From contig JANOBO010000192.1 of the NCBI GenBank assembly GCA_031411695.1, positions 1-43,973 of the forward strand: a stretch of DNA of 43,973 nucleotides, in the 5' to 3' direction. Every line of letters starts with the position of its first letter. The stretch's first letter is position 1. A program made the position numbers and the translations under genes. Positions 25,805-34,353 of the stretch are shown in pieces. Origin of the DNA: JAIBCL01 sp031411695 (GTDB taxonomy: Bacteria > Verrucomicrobiota > Verrucomicrobiia > Verrucomicrobiales > Verrucomicrobiaceae). The notes below the pieces were generated by a model. That model made no database searches and was not told the DNA's origin. It saw only the letters and a list, made by a program, of their open reading frames with translations.

Positions 25805-26790
25805 GCGGCTAGAAGATTTCCGAACAAGCCGCGAAACGAGGCGTCACCGTGGCTGAGATACTGCTCCGCCTGCGCGGGGCTGAGATCATTCGTCATGCCG
25901 AGCCGCCGGAGGAGGAACGGCGCGCGCGGTGTGTCGTTGAAGCCGCCCACGGTGATGACGGATGATTGGAATCCCTGTTCGCGAATAATCTGCTCCGAGA
26001 TCTCGGAGAAATCACCCGCATCTCCGTTCGGGTAGCAGAACAGCCGGCAGGGCCCGCCCGTCTCGCGCTCGATGATCGCCTTGCAGCGCTGCATCTCCGC
26101 GCGGATCACAGCCGGCGTGCTGCGGCCGAGGATGACATGCGAGTGCGTGTGCGCGCCGAAGGAAACCAGCCCCGTGCGGCTCATCTCGCGCACTTGATCC
26201 CAGTTCAGCGGATGATAAATCGCCGGCGCCGCCGGATCATCCGCACGCTCGAGTCGGAAGCCCAGCTCTTCCTCGACCTGTCGCACCGCATCGTGCACCT
26301 CCTCCTGCGGCAGAGCCTTCAGCCGGCGCTTCACGCTGACGAGATCGCCCTTCGACTTTCCTGCGCGGTTCAGCGCGTAGTCGAGCCGGTCCACCCAGAT
26401 CGGCTTCTTCTCGTCCACAAACTCCGTGGCGAGGTAAATCGTCGCCGGCATGTTGAACTGCTTCAGCAGCGGGAAGGCAAGTGTGTGGTTGGAGAGAAAG
26501 CCATCATCGAAGGTCAGGACCGCCGCGTTCGCGGGAAGTTTCTCTCCATTGCCCAGCCGTCGCGTGACCTCGTCCAAGGACATCACCCGGTAGTGCCTGC
26601 TGAGGTGGGCCAGCAGAGCGGCGAATTTTGACACGTGCAGGTGCTTGTGCTGACAGTTCTCGATGCCCGCGTGATCGCCGTCCGTGAAGCCGTGAAACAT
26701 CAGCACGCGCAGCTTGTCCTTGTGCAGCCATCGCGCCGGCCCGCCCAAGGTGCGGGCAAGTGCGTCGTGGACGATGGGACGGATGGACAT
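25801..26790 (-). CDS. Polysaccharide deacetylase (NodB homology domain)
   Basis: A 329-residue CE4-type deacetylase. Motif 1 is TFDDG at residues 93-97, with catalytic and metal Asp residues. Motif 2 is GAHTHSH (the H-[ST]-x-x-H metal ligands), and CRLFCYPNGDAGD matches motif 3. No clear signal peptide is visible, so it may act in the cytoplasm or on lipid-linked intermediates. It would remove N-acetyl groups from sugar polymers or precursors, countering the acetyltransferases in this locus. Its stop interlocks with the DegT gene on the other strand. Confidence 0.92.
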   Translation of the reverse strand: MSIRPIVHDALARTLGGPARWLHKDKLRVLMFHGFTDGDHAGIENCQHKHLHVSKFAALLAHLSRHYRVMSLDEVTRRLGNGEKLPANAAVLTFDDGFLSNHTLAFPLLKQFNMPATIYLATEFVDEKKPIWVDRLDYALNRAGKSKGDLVSVKRRLKALPQEEVHDAVRQVEEELGFRLERADDPAAPAIYHPLNWDQVREMSRTGLVSFGAHTHSHVILGRSTPAVIRAEMQRCKAIIERETGGPCRLFCYPNGDAGDFSEISEQIIREQGFQSSVITVGGFNDTPRAPFLLRRLGMTNDLSPAQAEQYLSHGDASFRGLFGNLLAA

Positions 26791-26946
26791 GTTGCGACGG
26801 GGTCGGATTCAGTGTTGCTGCCGCCAGACTAGAGGCGCCGAAGACGAGTGTCCATTTCAAGGTGCTCCGTGAAGCGTGATGAGGTGAGAAACCGCCCTTG
26901 CCTTCGAGCCGGGAGCGACTTTCATCTGCGCACCGCCACCGCGAGC

Positions 26947-27531
26947 ATGACTTTTCCGGAACTCAAAAAACTCATCGCCGCCGACCAGCATCGCTATGAG
27001 GCGGGGCATGGCCGGAGGGATTTTCTAACGCAATGGTTCCGCGAGAGCGGCTTTCGCTACACCGTGGTGATGCGCGTGTGCGCGTATCTGCGCTCCCAGC
27101 AGTGGAGCCGGTACGGGCTCTATCACTTGTGCCTGTGGAAGCATCATCGCATGCAGATCCGCCACGGGGCACACATCGAGTATTCGTCGCAGATCGGCGG
27201 CGGCCTTTATCTCGGCCACTTGGTTTCCATCGTCACGAACACGCGCTGCGTGATCGGCAGCAACTGCACGCTGAGTCATGGCGTGACCATTGGCAAAACC
27301 CACGACCGCAGCAAGCATCCGGGAGTGCCCGTGATCGGTGATCGAGTCTATCTCGGCTGCGGCGCCGCGATTCTCGGCGGCATCAAGATCGGTGACGATG
27401 CGGTCATCGCGCCGAACGCCGTGGTCGTCTCCGATGTCCCTGCCGGCGCTGTGGTCGGCGGCATCCCCGCGCGCGTGCTCTCGATGGAAGGCTCCGCAGG
27501 CTATGTGTCCAACGTGGCGCCGGACGTCTAG
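26947..27531 (+). CDS. Serine-acetyltransferase-like hexapeptide acyltransferase
   Basis: A 194-residue protein from the ATG at 26947; an earlier in-frame start at 26848 would add residues with no family similarity. An N-terminal helical segment precedes a left-handed beta-helix built from hexapeptide repeats: SSQIGGGLYLGHLVSIVTNTRCVIGSNCTLSHGVTIG, then VIGDRVYLGCGAAILGGIKIGDDAVIAPNAVVVSDVPAGAVVGGIPARVLS. It resembles CysE-like acetyltransferases, but in a glycan cluster it more likely acetylates a sugar (WbbJ/NeuD-like) than serine. Its stop overlaps that of the convergent flippase gene in a CTAG. Confidence 0.87.
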   Translation: MTFPELKKLIAADQHRYEAGHGRRDFLTQWFRESGFRYTVVMRVCAYLRSQQWSRYGLYHLCLWKHHRMQIRHGAHIEYSSQIGGGLYLGHLVSIVTNTRCVIGSNCTLSHGVTIGKTHDRSKHPGVPVIGDRVYLGCGAAILGGIKIGDDAVIAPNAVVVSDVPAGAVVGGIPARVLSMEGSAGYVSNVAPDV

Positions 27532-29045
27532 CGCGAGCCGACGAAAGGAAGGTGACTCCGCAGGAGGCGTCGCGCATCAGCGTCCATCACCGTCCATGGG
27601 AAACTCAGGACGAAGACCAGCGCATAGCCAGTGGCGAAGAGCAGGATGCGCCCATAGTCCGGCGTGACGAATCGAAACGCGATCCAGGCGAAGAGCGCGG
27701 GCAGCGCAGCGCCCTTGATGCCGGGCCACAATACATCCAGCAACAAATAGCGCGCGGCATTCACGCCGGTGCAGCGCTGCACGAACCACGCCATCACCAG
27801 TCCGCGCGAGATGAACATCTCGATGCCAGAGCCGAGCACCACTCCCATCATGCCATGCCCCAGCCCCAGCACCACGCTGAGCGCCGCGCTGCACAGTCCG
27901 CCGATGAAACAAAGCCACACGATCCACTGCGTCTTGCCCACCGTGTAGAGAAGATTGTACGCAGGGAACTGCATGAAATGGATCGCGTACGGAACCGCGA
28001 GGATCATCAGCACGAGATGCGCGGAGGCGAGTGAGTCGCCGACCCAGCGTTGCAGAAATGGCTTCGCCAGAAACACCACGCCCGTCATCGCCGCCGCGCT
28101 GAATCCCGAGGTGATGTGCGTGACGCGCAAGTATTGGCTGCGCAGTTTCTCCGGCTCGTCCGCGCCGTGAATCTGGCCGAACGCCGACAGCAACTGGCCG
28201 CCGAACAGCGCGTTCACCGCATCCTCGAGCAGCGTAATGAGCCGTGTGCCGATCGAATACGAGGGAACTTGCGTCACGCCCTGCATCCTCGCGATGAGGA
28301 AGGGATTGAGCTGCAGCCGCATGCTGTCGCCAAATGATCCGGCGATGATCGAACGCGAGTACGCGAACAGCTCGCGTCTCGTCGTCCGAGTTTCCTCCGC
28401 TGTTGCCTCTGAGCGAAGATGGCGGTCGAGTTTGCGCGAGAAGAAAGCCTGCAACGCCAGCTCCACGCACTCCCCACACGAGTGGATGATCGCGACGTGA
28501 AGCACGCCGCCACCATGAGTGAGCGCCCAGCACATTGCCGCTGTTTGAAGAACCGTGCGGCACAGCGAGGCCTGCGCCTGCAGATCGTAGCGCACATGCG
28601 CACGCAGCACGATCATCGGCAGCCGCCAGTAAAACCGCAGCGCCGTCACGCTGCCGGTGAGAGCGAGCGCGATGTAAAGCTGCGAGATGTTCTCCGGATG
28701 ACTCGCCAGCCACGGGATGAGCGGCATAGCGGCAAAGGTGAGCGCGGCGACCACGATGGATGCGAGGCGGTAAAACTGCCTGCACGCCGCGAGGATCGTC
28801 CCCTGCCTGCCGGAATCTTTGCGGCCGAGCGCCACCGCGAGGAATCGCGTGGCGGAAAAGCTCACTCCCATGTCGATCATCAAGAAGTAGCCGACCACTG
28901 ACATGACGAGCAGCCACGATCCATAGCCCGACTGACCGAGCGCCCGGATCATGAGCGGCGTGACGAAGAACATCGCGAACGTCTTCACAACGAGGTCGAG
29001 CATGTTCATGCCCGAGCCTCGCAGGAGATGTTTGCCGAGGCTCAT
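27528..29045 (-). CDS. Polysaccharide flippase (Wzx/MATE-like)
   Basis: A 505-residue polytopic membrane protein with about 12-14 hydrophobic segments (for example DLVVKTFAMFFVTPLMIRALGQSGYGSWLLVMSVVGYFLMIDMGV and FLSFPWTVMDADARRLLRSHLP at the end). The LGQSGYGSW/IDMGVSFSATRFLA opening is typical of oligosaccharide flippases, which move lipid-linked glycan units across the inner membrane. The ATG (29043-29045) overlaps the TGA of the upstream N-acetyltransferase gene (ATGA), so translation is coupled. The start was chosen for that overlap. Confidence 0.88.
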   Translation of the reverse strand: MSLGKHLLRGSGMNMLDLVVKTFAMFFVTPLMIRALGQSGYGSWLLVMSVVGYFLMIDMGVSFSATRFLAVALGRKDSGRQGTILAACRQFYRLASIVVAALTFAAMPLIPWLASHPENISQLYIALALTGSVTALRFYWRLPMIVLRAHVRYDLQAQASLCRTVLQTAAMCWALTHGGGVLHVAIIHSCGECVELALQAFFSRKLDRHLRSEATAEETRTTRRELFAYSRSIIAGSFGDSMRLQLNPFLIARMQGVTQVPSYSIGTRLITLLEDAVNALFGGQLLSAFGQIHGADEPEKLRSQYLRVTHITSGFSAAAMTGVVFLAKPFLQRWVGDSLASAHLVLMILAVPYAIHFMQFPAYNLLYTVGKTQWIVWLCFIGGLCSAALSVVLGLGHGMMGVVLGSGIEMFISRGLVMAWFVQRCTGVNAARYLLLDVLWPGIKGAALPALFAWIAFRFVTPDYGRILLFATGYALVFVLSFPWTVMDADARRLLRSHLPFVGSR

Positions 29046-29875
29046 GCGCGCGGACTCGGAATGGGTTGATGACGATCCGCCATCAGGTGAAGCGGATCCT
29101 CGTGCAGCCACTTCGCCACGGTCTGCGCAAACGAAATGCCCGGGAGCAGAAGCATCTTCGCCTCACCCGCAGAACCTCGCCGCGCCACGCCGGCTTTGGC
29201 CAGCGGTTCCTCCATGTCGTCATAGCGACGCCCGATGCCTTCGAGGTGCTGCGTGATGGCGCGCTTCTGTGTCTTTCCGTCGAGCGCGATGAGTTCAAAG
29301 GACTCCGCGCCGGGTCGCAAGAGATGCGGGAAATCGCAAACGGCCTCCATCGTGTGGAAGGATGTGTTCGACTCCAGCGTCGCGCCGAGAAAGAGAATCT
29401 GACCGTCTTTCTCCAGCAGCTTCGCGTACGGCGTGCCTTCGCCGCACGGCGTGTCGCTCGTCTCGTGGCCTTCGCAGAGCCATTGCGCGAGAGGGCCGGC
29501 GGCGCAGACGGAATGTGTGGGATGCAGGCTGCGGAGAGTGCCAGGCAGCTTGCGAAAGACTTCCGGCAGCGCGCCGACGCAGCCGGGCGTTGAGCGGGCA
29601 TCGAAGACGCGCAGGCCTTTGTTCATCCACTCCCAAGTGTGCGCCGGCATCACGAGCGTGCCTTCTTTTCCGAGCACCTCACGCAGCGCGCCGATGACCG
29701 TTATCGCACCGCCGGGCACATAGCCGAGCTTTGACAGCGATGAATGCACGAGCAGCAGGCCGCCCTCGCTGACGCCGATCTCCCGCAGCGCTTTCACCAG
29801 GGAGCCGTGCGTGACCCAGCGGCTCCGCAGCGCGCGAAGCACGTGCTTCACCGCTTTCTTGGCGGGCTTTAACAT
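29042..29875 (-). CDS. AAC(3)-family N-acetyltransferase
   Basis: A 277-residue protein of the aminoglycoside 3-N-acetyltransferase fold: LLVHSSLSKLGYVPGGAITVIGALREVLGKEGTLVMPAHTW, RSLHPTHSVCAAGPLAQW (with the family's HPTHS), DTPCGEGTPYAKLLEKDGQILFLGATLESNTSFHTMEA and a late Lys/Glu-rich acceptor region. Members in glycan loci N-acetylate amino sugars rather than antibiotics. Its start overlaps the stop of the upstream fused oxidoreductase-aminotransferase gene by 7 bases, and its stop overlaps the flippase start by 4, placing it as the third enzymatic step after oxidation and transamination. An open frame to 29950 exists but overlaps the upstream gene. Confidence 0.88.
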   Translation of the reverse strand: MLKPAKKAVKHVLRALRSRWVTHGSLVKALREIGVSEGGLLLVHSSLSKLGYVPGGAITVIGALREVLGKEGTLVMPAHTWEWMNKGLRVFDARSTPGCVGALPEVFRKLPGTLRSLHPTHSVCAAGPLAQWLCEGHETSDTPCGEGTPYAKLLEKDGQILFLGATLESNTSFHTMEAVCDFPHLLRPGAESFELIALDGKTQKRAITQHLEGIGRRYDDMEEPLAKAGVARRGSAGEAKMLLLPGISFAQTVAKWLHEDPLHLMADRHQPIPSPRA

Positions 29876-32202
29876 GGCAACTGCTCCACCACTTTGCGCA
29901 CGGCACGCGCGATGGCCTGCGCGTGCACAGGCCGCGCGTGATGGCTCCAACTGATGAGCAGCATGGCGCGGTTGAACTCGATGAAACCGGGGAAATCCTC
30001 GATCTGCGGCGGCGTGTAAGGAAAGGCGCTGAAGGGAAAGCGGCTGTCGCCAAAGGTGCGCTGATGCTTGATCACATCATACTCGAAGAGCGCCTGTGGT
30101 AGGTACTGTCCGCCGATGGGCACGCCTTCGACTTGCACCGCGGAGCAAAAATCCTTCACGCTGATCCCGAGCTTGGTCTCATCAATCGAGAAGCCGTACA
30201 TCCACCAAGAAGGATCGGTGCCCGCTGGATCGGGCGGCAGAATGATGCCGGGGATTTCCCTGAGCAGCCGCGACAGCTCGTTCGCGCTCTCGCGGCGCGC
30301 GCGGATGTAGCCGGGCAGACGCTTCGCTTGTGCGAGCGCCACGGCGCCTTGCAGCTCGGTCATGCGGTAGTTCATGCCGAGGAAGTAATGATTGCGGCCG
30401 GAGCGCCCGGCCTTGCTGCGCAGCCAGCCTTTGTCGGAAAACAAAGCCGCGCGCTCGGCGAGATCATCGCGGTTCATCACGGTGATGCCGCCGTCGCCGC
30501 AGGTGATTTGCTTGGACTGCTGCAGGCTGAAGCAGCCGAGGTCGCCGATGGAGCCGACCTTGCGGCCATGATAGTCGGCGTAGTGCGCCTGCGCGCAGTC
30601 CTCAATGATGGAGATGCCTTTGGGCCGCAGCAGCGCGAGGATGGGATCGAGATTCACAGGCCGGCCAAACAAATGCACGACGATGACCGCCTTCGTCTGT
30701 GGCGTGATTTTTCTCGCGATGGTCTCGGCGGTGAGATTGCCGGTGGCAGGGTCGATGTCGGCAAAGATGGGCAGGCAGTTGCAGGCGAGAATGGGGATGA
30801 CCGTGCCCATGTCCGACAGCGGCGTGGTGATGACTTCATCCCCTGGATTCAAGCCGAGCGCGCCGACCGCGACATGAATCGCCGCGGTGCCGGACGTTGA
30901 TGCGACGGCGTGCTTCGTGCCGTACATCGAGGCAAACTCATCCTCACATTGCGCGACCATGTCACCCTCGGTGCAGCTCAGTTTGCGAGAGAGAATAACC
31001 TTGGTGAGATTGAGCAGCTCGGGTTTGCCAAACGTGGGCGAGCCATCGAACGGCGAAGGATAAGCGCGCGCGCCGCCGTGCAGCGCGAGGCGTTGATCGA
31101 CGTGCAGCGCTTTGATCTTCGCGGACGGCGTCGTCGATGGTGGCGGCGCAGGTGGCGCGACATCGGGGTAGAGCGCGGCGATGATGTCGCCCTTGTTCGA
31201 GAGCGGAAGCGTGACCGTGCTGCCGAGACGCGCGGACTCATAAAGCGCGAGCGCCAGCTCGGCGGACTGCGCGCCGTGCGTGGCATCGGCGATGTAGCCC
31301 GGCGCGCCGCCCTTTACCCAGCGGATGAAGTCGCCGAACTGCGTGAGATTGTAATTCTGCGCGCCCAGGACCTGCTCTGACTTCACGCTGCCTGTGCCGA
31401 CGAGACTGGAGGGCGTGAGTTCCAAAACGCCATCGCTGCCTTCGAGGGTGATGCCAAAAAACGTCGGAGCGGTGTCGCCCGAGACGAAGGAGAAACGCAC
31501 GCCTCCATCGAACACGATTTCACCTGCGGCGCTCTCCTCCGCGGCCATGCCCTGCCGCACGCCGCCTTTGTCGCGCACGCATTTGCAGGTGGCCTCGATG
31601 GGACGCGCATCGCCGAGAATGAAACGCACGGCATCGAGAAGATGCGGCCCGTTGTCAGCGAGCACGCCGCTGATGTGACCGCGCACGGCTGTGAGTTTTC
31701 CGAGCGCGCCGCGCTTCACGAGATCGCGCGCGTGGATGTACCACGGATTGAAACGATACTGATGACCGACCGCGAGCTTCACGCCACGCTCTTTGCAGAT
31801 GGCGGCCATCTCCTCCAGCTCGCCCACTTGGAGTGCCATTGGTTTCTCGCACAGGATGCCTTTCACGCCGGCTTCCGCCGCCGCACGCGCGATGGCGGCG
31901 TGTGACTGCGGCCAGGTGCAGATGCTGATCACGTCGGGTTTGATCTCCTCAAGCAGATGGCGGTAATCGTGATAGCCGCGCAGGTGAGGCTTGCGCATCA
32001 GCGCACGGGCGAGCGTGGCTGGATTGATGTCGCTGATGGCGACGACATTGGCCACGCCGCACAGCTCATAGGAGTCGAGGTGATCGGGGCCGATGCCACC
32101 GTAGCCGATGATGGCGGCGCGCAGGGGCGAGCGGAACTGCGTGAGCTTTCGGGTGACGATGCGCTGGGCCTTGTTGGTCGCGCGTTGAACAAGAGATGCC
32201 AT
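29869..32202 (-). CDS. Bifunctional Gfo/Idh/MocA oxidoreductase - DegT-type aminotransferase fusion
   Basis: A 777-residue fusion starting at the ATG at 32202 (the longer open frame to 32457 covers the divergent membrane-protein gene). Residues 1-345: NAD(P)-binding oxidoreductase with Rossmann site AAIIGYGGIGPDHLDSY and E119-K120-P121 in GILCEKPMAL. A Pro-rich linker (about 345-360, APPAPPPSTTP) leads to residues 360-777: a DegT/DnrJ/EryC1 PLP domain opening LALHGGARAYPSPFDGSPTFGKPELLNL, with STSGTAAIHVAVGALGL, IIEDCAQAHYAD and Schiff-base K564 in LQQSKQITCGDGG. Elsewhere these two activities are usually separate proteins acting in sequence (sugar to keto-sugar to amino sugar, as in WbpB/WbpE-type pathways). 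Together with the coupled acetyltransferase it should make an N-acetylated amino sugar. The exact substrate is unknown. Confidence 0.9.
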   Translation of the reverse strand: MASLVQRATNKAQRIVTRKLTQFRSPLRAAIIGYGGIGPDHLDSYELCGVANVVAISDINPATLARALMRKPHLRGYHDYRHLLEEIKPDVISICTWPQSHAAIARAAAEAGVKGILCEKPMALQVGELEEMAAICKERGVKLAVGHQYRFNPWYIHARDLVKRGALGKLTAVRGHISGVLADNGPHLLDAVRFILGDARPIEATCKCVRDKGGVRQGMAAEESAAGEIVFDGGVRFSFVSGDTAPTFFGITLEGSDGVLELTPSSLVGTGSVKSEQVLGAQNYNLTQFGDFIRWVKGGAPGYIADATHGAQSAELALALYESARLGSTVTLPLSNKGDIIAALYPDVAPPAPPPSTTPSAKIKALHVDQRLALHGGARAYPSPFDGSPTFGKPELLNLTKVILSRKLSCTEGDMVAQCEDEFASMYGTKHAVASTSGTAAIHVAVGALGLNPGDEVITTPLSDMGTVIPILACNCLPIFADIDPATGNLTAETIARKITPQTKAVIVVHLFGRPVNLDPILALLRPKGISIIEDCAQAHYADYHGRKVGSIGDLGCFSLQQSKQITCGDGGITVMNRDDLAERAALFSDKGWLRSKAGRSGRNHYFLGMNYRMTELQGAVALAQAKRLPGYIRARRESANELSRLLREIPGIILPPDPAGTDPSWWMYGFSIDETKLGISVKDFCSAVQVEGVPIGGQYLPQALFEYDVIKHQRTFGDSRFPFSAFPYTPPQIEDFPGFIEFNRAMLLISWSHHARPVHAQAIARAVRKVVEQLPC

Positions 32203-32387
32203 GAGAGGTTTTTCGTGTGGGCGCGCCACTATGTGGAGGCGTTGCGCAGCCGCAAGGAATTCACCGCGACGGACGTGCGTGCCGGTTAGCGGGCGCAAAT
32301 TCCATCTTGCAGTGACCGGCATTCTGAGGTCACCAATTGGGCCTCCCCTTTCCGGGCCGGCTCGCCGGCTCCGCAACGTCTTCTCCC

Positions 32388-33995
32388 ATGATCTCCCGCC
32401 TTTTTTCGAATCACGAAACCTCGCCGCGCCAGAGGACCGCGTGGCTTTTGGTGACACTGATGGTACTCGCGCTGCTCATCGTGCAGTATGCGCGCCTCTT
32501 CGCCTCGCAGGTCTCGCTCACCGAGGCGATCCAGGACAAGTCGGGCGGAGGCGACACGATCTGGTCGCTCTGGACCTGCATCCACGGCTACGGCACCTAC
32601 CTCGATGCGTGGGAGATTCCATTCTCGTGCAGCTACTACAACTGGCTCTTCTACAGCTCGTACGCGGTCGTCACGGACTTCATCATGAAGTCCATGTCGC
32701 TCGCGGATGAGTGGATCCAGACGGTCACGGCCTACATCTCGCTCGGCACATCGGCTCTCGCGGGTGTCTTCTTTTACCTTGGCAGCGCGCAGTTCATCAG
32801 CCGCGGCGTTTTGCGGCGGGGCGACTCCGTGGTGACGGCGGCGCTGCTATGCGCGGCGGTCGCGGTCGCCTTCGGGCCGATGCTGGAGCTGATGCCCACA
32901 TCGCTGAAGAGCGATCCCGGCGCGCTCATGTTCGAGCTGCTGGCATTCTGGCTGATCGTGCGGCGGGAGAACAGGGGCGCGCTTTCTTTGGTGTCACTCG
33001 TGCCGGTCGTGCTTGCCTGCTATGGCGCTTGGGGTTTCCGCCAGACGCAAGTCGGCGTGCCAGTGGCGTTTGTGCTTTATCTCCTCGTCGCGCGGCGGTG
33101 GAAGGAGATCGCGTTCTTTTGCGTCACGCTCTGGGCCTTGTTCGGGGCGACCTTCTTCGGAATGCGGAACACGTTTTACTGGCAGAATTGTTATTTCGTC
33201 CCCACGCTCGAGTCTTGGTCGGCCAAGGGCGTGATCAAGCCGTTCATGCATCTCGCGATGAAGACACCGCAATGCGTGGCGGGCCTGCTGCTGCTCGGCT
33301 GGATGCTCGTGGGCGGGCGGCGTCCCGGCGGCGTGCATTTGCTGCTGCGGCTGCTTTGCCTCGCCTCGCTCGCCGTCGGGGTGCTCACGTCCGGGAAGCC
33401 CGGCGCGCACTGTCATTACCTTTGGACGTTCAGCGCGTACACGATGCTGCTGCTGCTTGATGCGGCTTTCTCCGCGGAGAACGATGCGTCGCCAGTTCCA
33501 GTTTGGAAGTCGTGGTCGCGACCCGTCCTCATGGGTGTCTTCGTCATGCTAGGTCTCATCTCGATATATGCGATGCGTTCACGTCACTGTGAGCGCGTGG
33601 ATCATCGCGCTGTGATCGCCATGCGCGCGAGTCTCGCCGGAATGCCGCGGCCCGTGTATGTGCATGATTCGTGGCTCTTCAATCTGCCGTGGATTACCGA
33701 GTCGGACCCGCCCCTCGTCCCGGCGTGGCTGCACGACGTGCTCGGGCCGAAAACGAACCGTCAGCCTGCCCACGGCGGCGTCACCGGCCTCACCGAGCTG
33801 GGCTGGTACGGCACCGTCGCCGTGCCCGCCGCATGCGCCGCCGATGACCCCACGCTCGTCCCGCTTTCAAAGACATACGACAAGGTGAAGACAGACGAGT
33901 TTCACACCTACTGGACGCGCAAGAGCGGCGTGGTGCCGCCCGCCATCCAGGTGCCGACGTTTCGCTCAACGCATGATCCACGTGCTACAAAGTGA
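32388..33995 (+). CDS. Polytopic membrane protein of the glycan locus
   Basis: A 535-residue protein with about 11 hydrophobic segments (for example TAWLLVTLMVLALLIVQYARL, LLCAAVAVAFGPMLELMP, LVSLVPVVLACYGAW, EIAFFCVTLWALFGATFFGM) and a soluble C-terminal domain of about 120 residues (MRASLAGMPRPVYVHDSWLFNLPWITESDPPLVPAWLHDVLG). The layout (membrane bundle plus soluble tail, location in a glycan cluster) is reminiscent of GT-C glycosyltransferases or polymerases, but no signature motif was recognised, so function is left open. An in-frame ATG at 32337 would extend it; 32388 precedes the basic residues before the first membrane span. Confidence 0.7.
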   Translation: MISRLFSNHETSPRQRTAWLLVTLMVLALLIVQYARLFASQVSLTEAIQDKSGGGDTIWSLWTCIHGYGTYLDAWEIPFSCSYYNWLFYSSYAVVTDFIMKSMSLADEWIQTVTAYISLGTSALAGVFFYLGSAQFISRGVLRRGDSVVTAALLCAAVAVAFGPMLELMPTSLKSDPGALMFELLAFWLIVRRENRGALSLVSLVPVVLACYGAWGFRQTQVGVPVAFVLYLLVARRWKEIAFFCVTLWALFGATFFGMRNTFYWQNCYFVPTLESWSAKGVIKPFMHLAMKTPQCVAGLLLLGWMLVGGRRPGGVHLLLRLLCLASLAVGVLTSGKPGAHCHYLWTFSAYTMLLLLDAAFSAENDASPVPVWKSWSRPVLMGVFVMLGLISIYAMRSRHCERVDHRAVIAMRASLAGMPRPVYVHDSWLFNLPWITESDPPLVPAWLHDVLGPKTNRQPAHGGVTGLTELGWYGTVAVPAACAADDPTLVPLSKTYDKVKTDEFHTYWTRKSGVVPPAIQVPTFRSTHDPRATK

Positions 33996-34290
33996 CACCT
34001 CACTGACCCGAGTTTGATCCCTGGGATGCAGCACCTGCGGCCGGAGTGGGCGCCGTAAAGTCCAAGGGGAAGGAACGTCGTTGCGGGACCAACTGATGCC
34101 GGGAATCGTGACTGAGCTGCGGAGCGACATCTGGCCGCGCGTGCCAAGCTGCGCGGCGTGGAGAATGGTGCCGAAGCCGGTGCTGACTTTTGTGAAGAGA
34201 ACGCCGTCTCGGATCTGCAATCGCTGCGCGTGGTCGAAGGTCCGTTACAGCACAGGATGCTCGAAGCGCCAGCAGGCGCTGCCGTCATAG
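33996..34290 (-). pseudogene. Possible decayed coding sequence downstream of dxs
   Basis: Between the membrane-protein gene and dxs, one minus-strand frame reads with strong GC-rich third positions and protein-like composition (LAYDGSACWRFEHPVL, then after a stop RTFDHAQRLQIRDGVLFTKVSTGFGTILHAAQLGTRGQMSLRSSVTIPGISWSRND). The frame is broken by a TAA near 34250 and no start suits it. It may be the remnant of a gene; no family was recognised. The rest of the 33996-34353 gap shows nothing else. Confidence 0.3.
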
Positions 34291-34353
34291 GCGAGTGTGC
34301 GCAGCCTGTGTGGTGAGGATCAGGCCGACGGATGCTCGTTCGAGCTCGCCACG

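Noticed and set aside
27577..28917. 446-residue frame within the flippase gene (same strand, other frame)
   Set aside because: Arg/Ala/His-rich, no membrane segments or motifs; a frame-shifted shadow.
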